Below are positions 51,861 to 61,117 of a stretch of 64,000 bases of DNA, piece by piece. Both the position numbers and the translations under genes were made by a program. How positions within the stretch are numbered: position 1 is the first letter of the stretch; each line of letters opens with the position of its first letter. Under the pieces are notes generated by a model. The model saw only the letters and a program-made list of their open reading frames with translations, had not been told where the DNA came from and did no database searches. This stretch comes from Agrobacterium rubi TR3 = NBRC 13261. Lineage in GTDB: Bacteria; Pseudomonadota; Alphaproteobacteria; Rhizobiales; Rhizobiaceae. The stretch is taken from positions 62,001 to 126,000 of the forward strand of contig NZ_BBJU01000026.1 in NCBI RefSeq assembly GCF_000739935.1, in the 5' to 3' direction.

Positions 51861-52090
51861 GCTTATTCTCCTGTTGGTATTGCTTGGCTGGCGCCTACCA
51901 CACTTTTACAGGTGGCAAAATCGTATTGAATATACGCGGCTAGGGATCACCGAAATGCGGGCCGTTCGTAAGCTTCCTCACGGGTTATGGCCGTGATGAG
52001 AAATAAGATCGACATATCGCAGGAACCATAACGTGTCGCCACCCGTTATTTTGGCAGCAAAGCAATGCCAATCCAACAAGGAGAACCACA

Positions 52091-52282
52091 ATGGGTAGCA
52101 CTATGGACAAGATCAAAGGCAAAGCCAACGAAGTAGCTGGCGAAGCCCGCCAGGCAGTCGGGGACGCCACCGACAACCACAAGATGGAAGCCAAGGGCGC
52201 TGCCCAGGAAGCCAAGGGCCACGCACAGCAGGCCAAGGGCGAGGCAAAAGAAAAAGTAAAAGACGTCATCGACCGCGCATAA
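52091..52282 (+). CDS. CsbD family stress protein
   Basis: A 63-aa highly charged helical protein, beginning MGSTMDKIKGKANEVAGEAR and ending in KEKVKDVIDRA. The MDKIKGKANEVAGEARQAVGD-like opening and lysine/alanine-rich body are the CsbD hallmark; members are induced by general stress, but their molecular function is not settled. AAGGAG lies 6 bp before the ATG, and a strong terminator follows, so it is a single-gene unit. Confidence 0.9.
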   Translation: MGSTMDKIKGKANEVAGEARQAVGDATDNHKMEAKGAAQEAKGHAQQAKGEAKEKVKDVIDRA

Positions 52283-52300
52283 CGGGACATGACGTCATTA

Positions 52301-52333
52301 AAGGCTCCGAACCCAGTTCGGAGCCTTTTTTTA
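52301..52333 (+). terminator. Rho-independent terminator of the csbD-like gene
   Basis: A perfect 11-bp stem (AAGGCTCCGAA / TTCGGAGCCTT) with a 5-nt loop is followed by a run of seven T. It lies 19 bp after the stop codon; a textbook intrinsic terminator. Confidence 0.92.
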
Positions 52334-52420
52334 TTCTAACTTGTTCGGTTCCCTCGCCAAGTGTTCTGACGGATACAGGTGGGTTGTCGCGCCACGTCAT
52401 CAGCCTCCTCCAGCGTAACC

Positions 52421-53314
52421 TCATCGCTTGTTCGGTCTGATCTGCTGGCGCAGCTCCATCAGACGATCGAGCGTCGACAGCGTCAAATCTCTGTTTTTGC
52501 CAGCCAGACCCAGCGTTAAAGCTTCCACACACACGAGTGACGCGCCGTGCATGGCAACCTTCTCCGTCTTTGCGCGCGGCAGAACAATCGCGGCTGTCGC
52601 ATGCTGAGCAAGTGCCGTCTCTTCCTTACCGACGATGGCGACGATTGGTATCGAAAGGCGCTCTGCCTCCGCAATCGCCGTCATAACCTCGCGATGGGGA
52701 CGGCCTTGGGCAAGGATAAGAAGGACGTCGCCCGGCTCCATCTGGAGAAGCTGTTCTGCCAGCATGATCCCCGTCTGGTTGAGCGCATAGGACGGATAAC
52801 CAGCTCTGACGAAGTTGCGGGATGCGTAGGTTCCGATGATACCCGATGCGCCGATCCCGAAAACGCCGATCTTCCTGGCGGTGGACAGAAGGCTCACAGC
52901 CGATGCCATCGCACGCCGGTTGTCTTCCGACGATAGGGATTGCATGGCGTACCCCATGTCGGCCACCACGAAGTCGATGGCAGAATTGGTGTTGTCCAGC
53001 AGGTCATTCGTGGTCGCCGCCATTTTCTCGGACGGAGAATCCGTTTCCCCAAGGTGGCTTTCCAGCGTATCCTTAAGGTCCACAAGACCTTCGAAACCCA
53101 GCGCCTGTATGGCCCTGATAACGGTCGCATCCGACGTTCCGATCTCACGGCCGATTTCGAGAGCGGATTTTGCCAGCACCGCATGTCGATGCTTGTCGAT
53201 ATATTCTGCCACAGCCAGAAGCCCCGGCGACAGCGTGTCCCGCTTTTTCTTCAATCGCTCTCCAAAGCGATCCATGTGGCGTTTCTTTGGAACGGTGTTA
53301 CCCATCGAGACCAT
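52421..53314 (-). CDS. MurR/RpiR family regulator with SIS domain
   Basis: Regulator of about 297 aa. The N-terminal HTH_6 domain has LLAVAEYIDKHRHAVLAKSALEIGR and TSDATVIRAIQALGF; the C-terminal SIS domain has KIGVFGIGASGIIGTYASRN and LLILAQGRPHREV. SIS domains bind phosphosugars. The start is uncertain: ATG 53314 and ATG 53305 both lack strong ribosome sites, and TTG 53341 is also open. It is the last gene on the strand after the siderophore importer, 66 bp behind the binding-protein gene. RpiR genes beside iron importers are seen in other alphaproteobacteria; the link here is inferred. Confidence 0.88.
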   Translation of the reverse strand: MVSMGNTVPKKRHMDRFGERLKKKRDTLSPGLLAVAEYIDKHRHAVLAKSALEIGREIGTSDATVIRAIQALGFEGLVDLKDTLESHLGETDSPSEKMAATTNDLLDNTNSAIDFVVADMGYAMQSLSSEDNRRAMASAVSLLSTARKIGVFGIGASGIIGTYASRNFVRAGYPSYALNQTGIMLAEQLLQMEPGDVLLILAQGRPHREVMTAIAEAERLSIPIVAIVGKEETALAQHATAAIVLPRAKTEKVAMHGASLVCVEALTLGLAGKNRDLTLSTLDRLMELRQQIRPNKR

Positions 53315-53380
53315 TGTCGTTGCTTGAAGGAATGTGTTCAACCACAGTGCCTGACGCTGCGAAATTTTTGAAGTCGAAAG

Positions 53381-54328
53381 CTATCTCACATTCGGACGTG
53401 GTGCGATTGCAGATTTTACGACCGCCGTCATTAGAGCCATAGCCGCATAGCTGTTGGAAATCGCTTCTTCTCTGGAAACCATGACGTACCTGCCCTCGGC
53501 GCAGGCTTTTAGGAAGCCGCAAAAATCTGGTACGACCTTGTCCATGGCCTCGATTTCCTCTTTCGACGTGCCGCCGGTGTCCGAGCGGTAGGGGTCGAAA
53601 ATGAAGTCCGCATCAACGTCTGGAAGACGCTCGCCGCTGACCTCGATGCGCCCGCCTTCAGGGATGTCGTTGATGATCTTTGGAAACTGGAAGCCCGCAT
53701 CCCGCAGCACCTGACCGAGCGCCCGGTAGGTGTGATAGATATTGATCTTTCCGTTGAGCGGCTGGATGACGGAAACAGAGATGTTTTTGGTGTCGATTGC
53801 GGTTTTGAGTTCCTCTATTCCTGCCCGGTATCGCTGGTCGAGAATGGCGAGCCTATCTTCGGTTCCCGTCAGTTCGGCCAGCTTGCGATAGGCATGCGCC
53901 GTTCCAAATTTGGTGGGATCGATCACGATGGTTGGCGCTATTTTCTCCAGTGTTGCAATGGGTGTAGGGCGTCCAACCGCGGTTATGATGACATCCGGCT
54001 TCTGTTCGGCCAGCGCCTCGAGGTCGATATCGACTGCACCGAGAAAGGCAATGCCGGAATTGCCGAAATCGACGCCTGTCAGGATCGCGCTGGAGCGCAG
54101 ATAGGGTTTGCCGTCAATACCGACCCTGCCATGGCTGGCAATCGGCGTGATACCGAGTTCGATCAGCGGAATGGTGACGTCGATATCGTGGAGCGATGCG
54201 ATGCGAAGTGGTCTGTTGGGGATGACGACAGTACGCCCGGCATCGTCCTGAAATGACCTCGTCTCCTGCGCCGCCGCAACGCTGGTAACGACGAGAAGCA
54301 GAAGTATCAAAACAAACATTCGCATCAT
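53381..54328 (-). CDS. Iron-siderophore periplasmic binding protein
   Basis: Binding protein of 315 aa, FepB/FecB-like (Peripla_BP_2). The signal peptide has a long hydrophobic core (MFVLILLLLVVTSVAAAQE). The mature start TRSFQDDAGRTVVIPNRPLR is the classic opening of siderophore-binding proteins, followed by LEALAEQKPDVIITA. The frame extends upstream to 54469, but ATG 54328 with AAAGG places the signal peptide correctly. It receives ferric siderophore from the divergent TonB receptor and hands it to the two permeases. Confidence 0.9.
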   Translation of the reverse strand: MMRMFVLILLLLVVTSVAAAQETRSFQDDAGRTVVIPNRPLRIASLHDIDVTIPLIELGITPIASHGRVGIDGKPYLRSSAILTGVDFGNSGIAFLGAVDIDLEALAEQKPDVIITAVGRPTPIATLEKIAPTIVIDPTKFGTAHAYRKLAELTGTEDRLAILDQRYRAGIEELKTAIDTKNISVSVIQPLNGKINIYHTYRALGQVLRDAGFQFPKIINDIPEGGRIEVSGERLPDVDADFIFDPYRSDTGGTSKEEIEAMDKVVPDFCGFLKACAEGRYVMVSREEAISNSYAAMALMTAVVKSAIAPRPNVR

Positions 54329-54338
54329 GGAAAACCTT

Positions 54339-55385
54339 TCACAATTGATCGCGACGGCGCCAGAGGAGCAGAAGCAAAACCGGGACACCCACGAGTGCCA
54401 GGACAATGCCGGCGGGGATTTGCAGCGGCGCGAACGCGGCGCGGCCGATGGTATCTGCCAGAACGACAAGCGCTCCGCCGATCAGCATGCTTGCCGTCAG
54501 CAGCGCGGTCTGGCCACCGCCGATCGTCATTCTGGCCGCATGCGGAGCGATAAGCCCGACGAAGCCGATGCTTCCAACGCAAGACACGGCTGTTGCGGTC
54601 ATCAAAACCGGCGACGCGAGGTTTATGAGCGCAAATGCCTTGGCGCGAACACCCAGCCCGATCGTTGCACTGTCTCCCAGCGTCGCGACATCCGCTGCGC
54701 GCGCCGTGGCAAACAGCAAGGCGGCACCGATACACAGGCCCGTCAGAGCAATCGGAACCATGTCCGGTGTGACTGTCGCAAGGCTGCCTGCCATCCACGT
54801 CAAAGCGATCTGGACGCGGTCTATATCGGAAACCGTCAGCAACAGCGTAATGACCGCGGACAGGAACCAGGAAAATCCGATGCCGATCAGCACGAAACGT
54901 AGGCGAGACAGCGAGCCTGCCAGCAGCGCAACAGCGGCGGCAACTGCAAAACCTCCGGCCATACCGATGAAGGGACGCAGCATCAACGGCGTTTGCGGAA
55001 AAGCGATAATGACGGTGACGATGGCCAAGGCTGCGCCTTCACGCACGCCCAGCAGACCCGGATCGGCCAGTCCGTTGCGGGTCAGGGATTGTAACGCTGC
55101 ACCCGCCAGCCCAAGCATGGCGCCGCAGCTCAGCGCCATGATGATGCGCGGTAACCGCAGGTCTCCGATGACAGATAGATTGCCCTGATTCACTGAACCT
55201 GTGACAAATGCCACGAGTTCGTCAATCCCGGCGCGCCCGCTTCCTGACAGAAGTGCCAGAAGAACCAGCAGGGCAAGGACGATCAGAAAGGCCGTTGTGA
55301 TTGCCAGTCTTGCCGGATGCAGCTTTACACTCAGGGCTAGGACTTCAACGCGGTGATAACCGCCGCCGATCTTTTTCATCTTCAT
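54339..55385 (-). CDS. Iron-siderophore ABC permease, FecD-like
   Basis: Inner-membrane permease of 348 aa, FecCD family. Family marks: LRLPRIIMALSCGAMLGLAGAALQSLTRNGLADPGLLGV (the ALxGAxLQ...NPLAxPxxLG block), VGSIGFVGLIAPHAARM, and an ending of LVGVPVLLLLLWRRR. The ATG overlaps the stop of the first permease as ATGA. A much longer open run upstream (to 56180) is only antisense frame noise. Confidence 0.9.
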   Translation of the reverse strand: MKMKKIGGGYHRVEVLALSVKLHPARLAITTAFLIVLALLVLLALLSGSGRAGIDELVAFVTGSVNQGNLSVIGDLRLPRIIMALSCGAMLGLAGAALQSLTRNGLADPGLLGVREGAALAIVTVIIAFPQTPLMLRPFIGMAGGFAVAAAVALLAGSLSRLRFVLIGIGFSWFLSAVITLLLTVSDIDRVQIALTWMAGSLATVTPDMVPIALTGLCIGAALLFATARAADVATLGDSATIGLGVRAKAFALINLASPVLMTATAVSCVGSIGFVGLIAPHAARMTIGGGQTALLTASMLIGGALVVLADTIGRAAFAPLQIPAGIVLALVGVPVLLLLLWRRRDQL

Positions 55386-56407
55386 CGCAGCACCCGCGTA
55401 ACGACAGCGATGAAAACCGGAGCGCCGACGAATGCCGTCAGGATTCCCGTTGCCAGTTCCTGCGGAGCGGCAATGGTTCTGGCGGCGATATCGGCTGCAA
55501 TCATGAGATTTGCGCCGAGCAAGGCCGATAGCGGAATCGAAACCATGTGCCGCCCGCCGACCATGCGATGAGCGACGCCGCCAACGATGAGACCGATAAA
55601 GCCGATGGGGCCGCAGAGCGATACGGACGCACCGCAAAAGAGCGCGGTGGCGATCAGGCCGATCAATCTCGTCTGGCGCACCGGCACGCCAAGTCCCGTC
55701 GCGGCCTGGTCTCCCAACGCCATGATATCCAAACGCGACGTAATCCAGGCGGCAGCCATTGCAGCAATCATGACGATGGGAAGAACGGTCTGAAGGTCGG
55801 AGAGGGAAATGCCTGAGAGATCGCCCGCGAGCCAGAACCGCATCTGCTCGAGCGTTTCCTGATCGAGAATGAGGATCGCAGATACGCAGGCAGATGCCAA
55901 AGCAGACAGCGCGATGCCGCAAAATGTGACCTTGGTCATCGTCAGGCCGGTGCGTCCCGCCGACGACAGAAACAGAACAAGCGCGAAAAGAATGCCGCTT
56001 CCCGCCGCCGCAATCAACGGGCGACTGGCCGGGAACACCATCAGCCCCGCAGGCAACGCGGTGCTTGCCACCAGCGCAAGGCTGGCCCCTGCATTCAGAC
56101 CCAGAATATGCGGTTCGGCGAGCGGATTGCGCAGGATGGATTGCAGCAAACGGCCTGCGATACCCAGCGATGCACCGCACAGAATGGCGGCCAGCAGCCG
56201 TGGCAGACGAAGCTTGAGCAGTATCTGTTGGTCAAAATTGGCAAGGTCCCGGGACGTCAGGGCATCGATAAGGAATTGCGGCGATACGGATCGTGCACCG
56301 ACGCTCAGATGCGTGAGAGCGAGAACCAGCAACAGTCCCAAGCCACACGGAAGCCAGAGACCTTGCAGCCGCTTTGTCGATCCGCCTGACTTGACCGCGT
56401 CCCTCAC
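55382..56407 (-). CDS. Iron-siderophore ABC permease, FecC-like
   Basis: First permease subunit, 341 aa, FecCD family, with LRLPRLLAAILCGASLGIAGRLLQSILRNPLAEPHILG and CGPIGFIGLIVGGVAHRMVG. No ATG fits near the start. A GTG at 56407 overlaps the ATPase stop in a GTGA arrangement and gives normal length, so it is chosen; an ORF extension to 56521 would lie inside the ATPase gene. Confidence 0.88.
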   Translation of the reverse strand: MRDAVKSGGSTKRLQGLWLPCGLGLLLVLALTHLSVGARSVSPQFLIDALTSRDLANFDQQILLKLRLPRLLAAILCGASLGIAGRLLQSILRNPLAEPHILGLNAGASLALVASTALPAGLMVFPASRPLIAAAGSGILFALVLFLSSAGRTGLTMTKVTFCGIALSALASACVSAILILDQETLEQMRFWLAGDLSGISLSDLQTVLPIVMIAAMAAAWITSRLDIMALGDQAATGLGVPVRQTRLIGLIATALFCGASVSLCGPIGFIGLIVGGVAHRMVGGRHMVSIPLSALLGANLMIAADIAARTIAAPQELATGILTAFVGAPVFIAVVTRVLR

Positions 56408-57219
56408 AGCACGGATGTTCCGGAAAATGGGTCTGGCAGGAAGACGGGTCTGCCGGTCGTCGGATGCCTGACGGCCACAACCTTCGTATCGAAGACGCTT
56501 TCGATATGGTCGGCTGAGCATTCGTCGACGGTTTCAGCAACGTGATGAATGGCACCGCCTTTGAGAAAAACGATGCGATCCGCATATTGCAGGGCGGCGT
56601 TGAGATCGTGAAGAACAGCGATGACGGTTCGGTTCGCTGTGCGGGTAAGGCTTGAAAGAAGCTCCATGACCTCGACCTGATACCGCAGATCGAGAAACGT
56701 CGTCGGCTCGTCGAACAGGATCGTTGCTGTATCCTGCGCCAACGCAAGAGCGATAAAGCACCGCTGGCGCTGACCGCCCGACAGGCTATCCACCGGCCGT
56801 GCCGAGAGATCGCTGATGCCGGTCATATGCAAGGCCTGAGTGACGGCATCTTCATCGCCCTCGTCCCAGGATTTGAGAATGCCACGATGCGGGTAACGTC
56901 CGCGCGACACCAGATCGTAGACGCTGAGACCTTCAGGAGCGACCGGTGCCTGCGGAAGCAATGCAAGTTTTCGTGCCACCTCTCTGGTCGACAACCGATT
57001 GACATCCTGCCCGTCGACAAGGGCTGTCCCGCCGGATGGTTTGAGAATGCGTGAGAGCACGGCCAGCAACGTCGACTTACCCGACCCGTTCGGCCCTGCC
57101 AGAGCGGTGAACTTACCCTTGGGAGCGACCATCGAGATATCGACAAGAACACTGGAGCGTCCATAACCTGCCGTCACTCGCTCGGCATGCAGCGCATGAT
57201 CACCGCCATTGGATCGCAT
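56404..57219 (-). CDS. Iron-siderophore ABC transporter ATP-binding protein
   Basis: ATPase of 271 aa, FepC/FecE type. Walker A is GPNGSGKST, the signature is LSGGQRQR, Walker B is TILFDEPTTFLDLRYQ, and the H-loop is VLHDLNAA. ATG 57219 is used; an in-frame TTG lies just before. First gene of the importer operon, with a TGA-N9-TCA box 48 bp upstream, so iron repression by a RirA-type regulator is expected. Confidence 0.92.
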   Translation of the reverse strand: MRSNGGDHALHAERVTAGYGRSSVLVDISMVAPKGKFTALAGPNGSGKSTLLAVLSRILKPSGGTALVDGQDVNRLSTREVARKLALLPQAPVAPEGLSVYDLVSRGRYPHRGILKSWDEGDEDAVTQALHMTGISDLSARPVDSLSGGQRQRCFIALALAQDTATILFDEPTTFLDLRYQVEVMELLSSLTRTANRTVIAVLHDLNAALQYADRIVFLKGGAIHHVAETVDECSADHIESVFDTKVVAVRHPTTGRPVFLPDPFSGTSVL

Positions 57220-57266
57220 CAAATCAACCGCTTTCTTCCCTTATATCGTGTGTTCATTGTATTTTA

Positions 57267-57281
57267 TGAATGTAGTAGTCA
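57267..57281 (-). promoter_or_regulatory. RirA-type iron-responsive (IRO) box, importer side
   Basis: On the minus strand the sequence is TGACTACTACATTCA, which fits the rhizobial IRO consensus TGA-N9-TCA. It overlaps a TTGACT that could be the -35 element. The same 17-bp block recurs inverted at 57411-57427. Confidence 0.75.
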
Positions 57282-57412
57282 ACATTTAACCGATCCAAAT
57301 TTTCTTTTCCAGACATGTTTCTGCGTCATGAAGGCCTGGATTTTCAGGCCAAAATAGTTTTTCAAAACGAAAAATCGGAGTGTCATTGTAGCAATAGGCA
57401 TCCTCAGAAAGT

Positions 57413-57427
57413 TGACTACTACATTCA
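57413..57427 (+). promoter_or_regulatory. RirA-type iron-responsive (IRO) box, receptor side
   Basis: TGACTACTACATTCA again matches TGA-N9-TCA and overlaps a TTGACT -35-like element, 55 bp before the receptor ATG. It is identical to the importer-side box, and both are followed by a similar AAATACA stretch, as if the promoter had been duplicated in inverted form. Confidence 0.75.
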
Positions 57428-57481
57428 GGAAATACAGAAGACCAGCATGATGGGGATATCACGTGCGCTATTGGGGACGAA

Positions 57482-59659
57482 ATGACGATGGGATTTGGCA
57501 AATTTGACAGGACGATGGCTCCGGCCATGATTGCTCTCGCTGGCATGATGGTCGCTTTGCCTGCAAATGGGCAGGAAACCGTCGAGGTCAAGAAGACATC
57601 ACGCCAGTCGGAAGCTGCTCAGCCCAGTGCGTCGGAGACATCCACCGTGCTCGCGCCTATCGTGGTAGACGGTGCCGGTGCGACGCAGGGATATCAGCCA
57701 AGATCGACCAGCACCGCCACACGCACGGATACCCCGCTCATCGACATTCCACAGGCGGTCAATGTCGTCAGCGAACAGGTTCTGCGAGACCAGAATGCGG
57801 GCAATCTGGATGATGCGCTCGGCAATATCAGCGGCGTGACACAAACCAATACGCTGGGTGGCACGCAGGATTCCGTCATCCGCCGCGGTTTCGGTGACAA
57901 TCGCGACGGCTCCATCCTGACAAACGGGATGAAGACCGCCCTGCCCCGATCGTTCAATGCCATGACGGAACGGGTTGAGGTCCTCAAGGGTCCGTCCTCC
58001 ACGCTGTATGGCATTCTCGACCCTGGCGGCATGGTCAATGTCGTGACGAAGAAGCCGGAGGATACGTTCAAGGGAGAACTCTACGGCGGTCTTTCCAGTT
58101 TCGGCGGCGGCAACACTGGATTGGATGTCACGGGTCCGATCACGGGGACGGACTTTTCCTACCGCCTGATCGGCGAGTACAAGGATGTCGATTATTGGCG
58201 CAATTTCGGTGAGACCAAGAACTGGCTGATATCTCCGTCGTTGACATGGACCGGCGACGATACCGAAATCACGGCAACTTACATGCACGAGGATTACAGC
58301 GTGCCATTTGATCGCGGCACGATCTTCGATGTCAACACGGGCCGTGCCGTCAATGTGGACCGAAAAATTCGCTTCGATGAGCCCTACAACATCACCGATG
58401 GAAAATCCGACCTCTTCCAGGTCGAGATCGATCATGAACTGTCGGAAAACTGGAAGCTCGGGATCGACTACAGCTATAGCCGCAATGTCTATTCGGACAA
58501 TCAGGCGCGCGTGACGGCCTATAACCCAACCAACGGCAACGTGACGCGCAGGGCAGACGCCACCAACTATTCAACGATCTACAATCATGCCATCCGCGCT
58601 GACTTGACTGGTGAGGTCGAGATCGGCGGAATGCAGCATGATCTGTTGATCGGCACGTCCTATGATTACAGCGACACGTTGCGCACGGACATGATCCGGT
58701 GTGCCCCATCGGTAAATTTCAACATCTACAACCCCGTTTACGGGAATCTTCCTGAGTGCACGACCGTTTCCGTCGGCGAAAGCGACCAGACCGAAAAACT
58801 GTCTACTGCGTCGGTGTATGTGCAGGATTCTGTGCACCTCAATGACCAATGGATCGTTGTCGGTGGACTGCGATATCAATATTATGATTTGCTGGCTGGC
58901 AGGGGCCGCCCCTTTAGAAACAACACAGACAGCTTCGGGGATGCTCTCGTCCCCAATGCGGGTGTTGTCTATAAACTCAAGCCTGACGTTTCACTTTACG
59001 CCAATGCAGCCAAGACCTTCCGTCCACAATCCTCCATTTCAAGCCCATTTGGCAATCTGAAGCCGGAAGAAGGTGTCTCCTATGAAGTCGGTTCGAAATT
59101 CGAGCTGCCATCGGGACTGACCGCCAATATTGCGCTCTACACGTCCGACAAGGAAAATGTCGCCTATTCCGACGCGAACAACAACATCAGAACGGCGGGA
59201 CTGGTCAGATCACGTGGCTTGGAAGTGGATGTTGCCGGGTCTTTGACCGATAACCTGGATTTCATCGCAAGCTACGCCTTTACCGATGCCGAGGTTTTGG
59301 AGGGTGACAATGCGGGAAAACGTCCTGTCAACGTCGCGCGCCATACGGGCTCGCTCTATCTGGCATATGATGTGGGAGACGTCGGTCCATCGGGCAACAA
59401 CCTGAAAATCGGCGGCGGAATCCGCGCCGTTGGCGACCGGGCCGGTATCAACGATAACGCCTATTATCTGCCCGGTTACGCGGTCGTGGATGCCTTTGCA
59501 GCCTACACGTTTGAGCTTGAGCGCCCAATCACGGTCCAGCTCAATCTGAAGAACATCTTTGATCGCACCTACTACACGTCTTCGATCGGCGGCACTGCAC
59601 TGGCCAACCAAATCGGCGAACCCTTCAATGCCACATTGACCGCGCGGTTGAAGTTTTGA
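57482..59659 (+). CDS. TonB-dependent siderophore receptor
   Basis: Outer-membrane receptor of 725 aa, FhuA/FoxA-like. A signal peptide (to ALPANGQE, about residue 30) precedes the TonB-box area, then the plug domain (TPLIDIPQAVNVVSEQVLRD, LKGPSSTLYGILDPGGMVNVVTKKP) and the beta-barrel, ending in LTARLKF with the terminal Phe needed for barrel assembly. IPQAVNVV and ERVEVLKGPSS are typical for ferric hydroxamate-type receptors. It is divergent from the ABC importer, and both promoters carry an IRO box. No siderophore synthesis gene is seen in the window. Confidence 0.95.
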   Translation: MTMGFGKFDRTMAPAMIALAGMMVALPANGQETVEVKKTSRQSEAAQPSASETSTVLAPIVVDGAGATQGYQPRSTSTATRTDTPLIDIPQAVNVVSEQVLRDQNAGNLDDALGNISGVTQTNTLGGTQDSVIRRGFGDNRDGSILTNGMKTALPRSFNAMTERVEVLKGPSSTLYGILDPGGMVNVVTKKPEDTFKGELYGGLSSFGGGNTGLDVTGPITGTDFSYRLIGEYKDVDYWRNFGETKNWLISPSLTWTGDDTEITATYMHEDYSVPFDRGTIFDVNTGRAVNVDRKIRFDEPYNITDGKSDLFQVEIDHELSENWKLGIDYSYSRNVYSDNQARVTAYNPTNGNVTRRADATNYSTIYNHAIRADLTGEVEIGGMQHDLLIGTSYDYSDTLRTDMIRCAPSVNFNIYNPVYGNLPECTTVSVGESDQTEKLSTASVYVQDSVHLNDQWIVVGGLRYQYYDLLAGRGRPFRNNTDSFGDALVPNAGVVYKLKPDVSLYANAAKTFRPQSSISSPFGNLKPEEGVSYEVGSKFELPSGLTANIALYTSDKENVAYSDANNNIRTAGLVRSRGLEVDVAGSLTDNLDFIASYAFTDAEVLEGDNAGKRPVNVARHTGSLYLAYDVGDVGPSGNNLKIGGGIRAVGDRAGINDNAYYLPGYAVVDAFAAYTFELERPITVQLNLKNIFDRTYYTSSIGGTALANQIGEPFNATLTARLKF

Positions 59660-59938
59660 TGTTGCCTCAGAGTGTCGTTGAACGTTGGCATGCTTGTTCA
59701 TGCCCTCTGGCCTGATGCCAGCTTTTAGGAATAGCGATTAAAGGCAGCCATTGCGGCCGCTCTCCACCAAAAATTCCCAGGGACGGTCGCCACTTTTTTG
59801 GCCCGCAACGAGACAAGCTATGTTACGGGCACCGACATGCTCGCCGCTTGCGGGCATCGCCGTTCGATGCTCTGATCAGATCGTCCTGATCTGGCTAATC
59901 GTTACCGTTGATATTTGAAATCTGGAAAGACCACGAAC

Positions 59939-61030
59939 TTGACGCCGACGCTCCATCTCCCCAATCGCCCGTTCTCGCTTGCACCGGATGTAATTTCAGT
60001 CCCTCGCCCTTACTTCTGGTCTACCCCCATTCTTCTGGCGCTCGCTGCCTTTCTCCTTTTCTGGGAGGGACCGGGGGTCTATCGCGATTTCCTCATCAGC
60101 CAGAACCCGGTGGTGGTAGAGGACGGTGATATCCAGAATGGTCAATGCACGACGCGAAAGGCGATCCTGACCGACTGCAAGGCCCGGCTTGTCTACAACG
60201 TCAACGGCCAGAGCTACGACACGAAGGTCGAAGTCATGTTCGTCGATTTTCACGTGGGGGACTATGAGACAGCGGTGATCATCTCGGCAGACCATCCTGA
60301 ACTTGCGACAATAAGCCTTGGCCTCGACAAGCTCTGGAACCGGATCATAACGCTCACGCTCTTCACGCTTGCGCTGGGCGGCTTGAGCATTGGGATGATT
60401 TTTATGGCCCTGCGCATTTTACGAGCCAAGGGCCAATTGCTCAAACCTGCTTTGCTCAAGCCCATCGCTGTGGAAATCGGCGCCTTCGACCGCAAAAAGA
60501 ATAGTCTTTCGGTTACCTACAACGACAAGATCGCGACCGATAAAACCGGCCGGTCGGCTTACACTCGCATGAAACAGGGCGCAGAGCCGCTGATCGTCGG
60601 CGAAGCCAACGGCAAACTTTTGGGCTTGGCTGTCCGGCACGGCAATACGGCTTTACCCGTGCTTCTGGACGATCGCCTCCAACGTATTGCATTGACCGAC
60701 GAGGAGCGAACCGCGGCATTGGCGCCCTTCGCACATCAGGCCAGTATCAATGACATGCCGGTGGCCCATGCGCCGAAGAAGACGATGTCGGCCTGGAAAG
60801 GCCTGCAAATTTTCTTCGGAACGTTGCTTGTGCTCATGGTCGGTATGCTCGGATTTTGGCTCTGGTACGTGACGACATCACAAACCCAGTTTCAGTCTCC
60901 AGGAATGGACATCAACAACATCATGCCTGCGCCAATAAACCGCTGGGGCTGCGATCAGCTGAAGAAACGATTCGGTGACGACAGAGCACCGTTCGGATGC
61001 GCGGCTGCCGATCACATGAGCTGGAGGTAG
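59939..61030 (+). CDS. Unknown membrane protein
   Basis: Protein of about 363 aa not recognised. It has three membrane segments: TPILLALAAFLLFWEG (about residues 27-45), ITLTLFTLALGGLSIGMIFMA (about 135-160) and GLQIFFGTLLVLMVGMLGFW (about 292-315). The part between the first two has two cysteines (QCTTRKAILTDC) and beta-prone sequence, so is probably periplasmic; a cytoplasmic domain of about 130 residues follows. TTG 59939 with GGAAAG 9 bp upstream is chosen; TTG 59915 is the alternative. The 280 bp before it, after the receptor, hold no gene. Confidence 0.65.
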   Translation: MTPTLHLPNRPFSLAPDVISVPRPYFWSTPILLALAAFLLFWEGPGVYRDFLISQNPVVVEDGDIQNGQCTTRKAILTDCKARLVYNVNGQSYDTKVEVMFVDFHVGDYETAVIISADHPELATISLGLDKLWNRIITLTLFTLALGGLSIGMIFMALRILRAKGQLLKPALLKPIAVEIGAFDRKKNSLSVTYNDKIATDKTGRSAYTRMKQGAEPLIVGEANGKLLGLAVRHGNTALPVLLDDRLQRIALTDEERTAALAPFAHQASINDMPVAHAPKKTMSAWKGLQIFFGTLLVLMVGMLGFWLWYVTTSQTQFQSPGMDINNIMPAPINRWGCDQLKKRFGDDRAPFGCAAADHMSWR

Positions 61031-61117
61031 CGTTTCCGCTTCCATATCTTCACCCTTGGGTTCAGGTTCAATCGAAGCCGAAAGATGGCTGCTGCGCAGC
61101 ATCTGCCGCAGCAGACA

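Noticed and set aside
55386-56180. Upstream extension of the second siderophore permease
   Set aside because: The frame runs through the first permease gene and its translation is non-family sequence; the ATGA start at 55385 fits the family length.
57482-59659. TonB receptor as a substitute AlgE porin
   Set aside because: It has a plug domain, TonB-receptor motifs and an IRO box, and is divergent from a siderophore importer, so it belongs to iron uptake.
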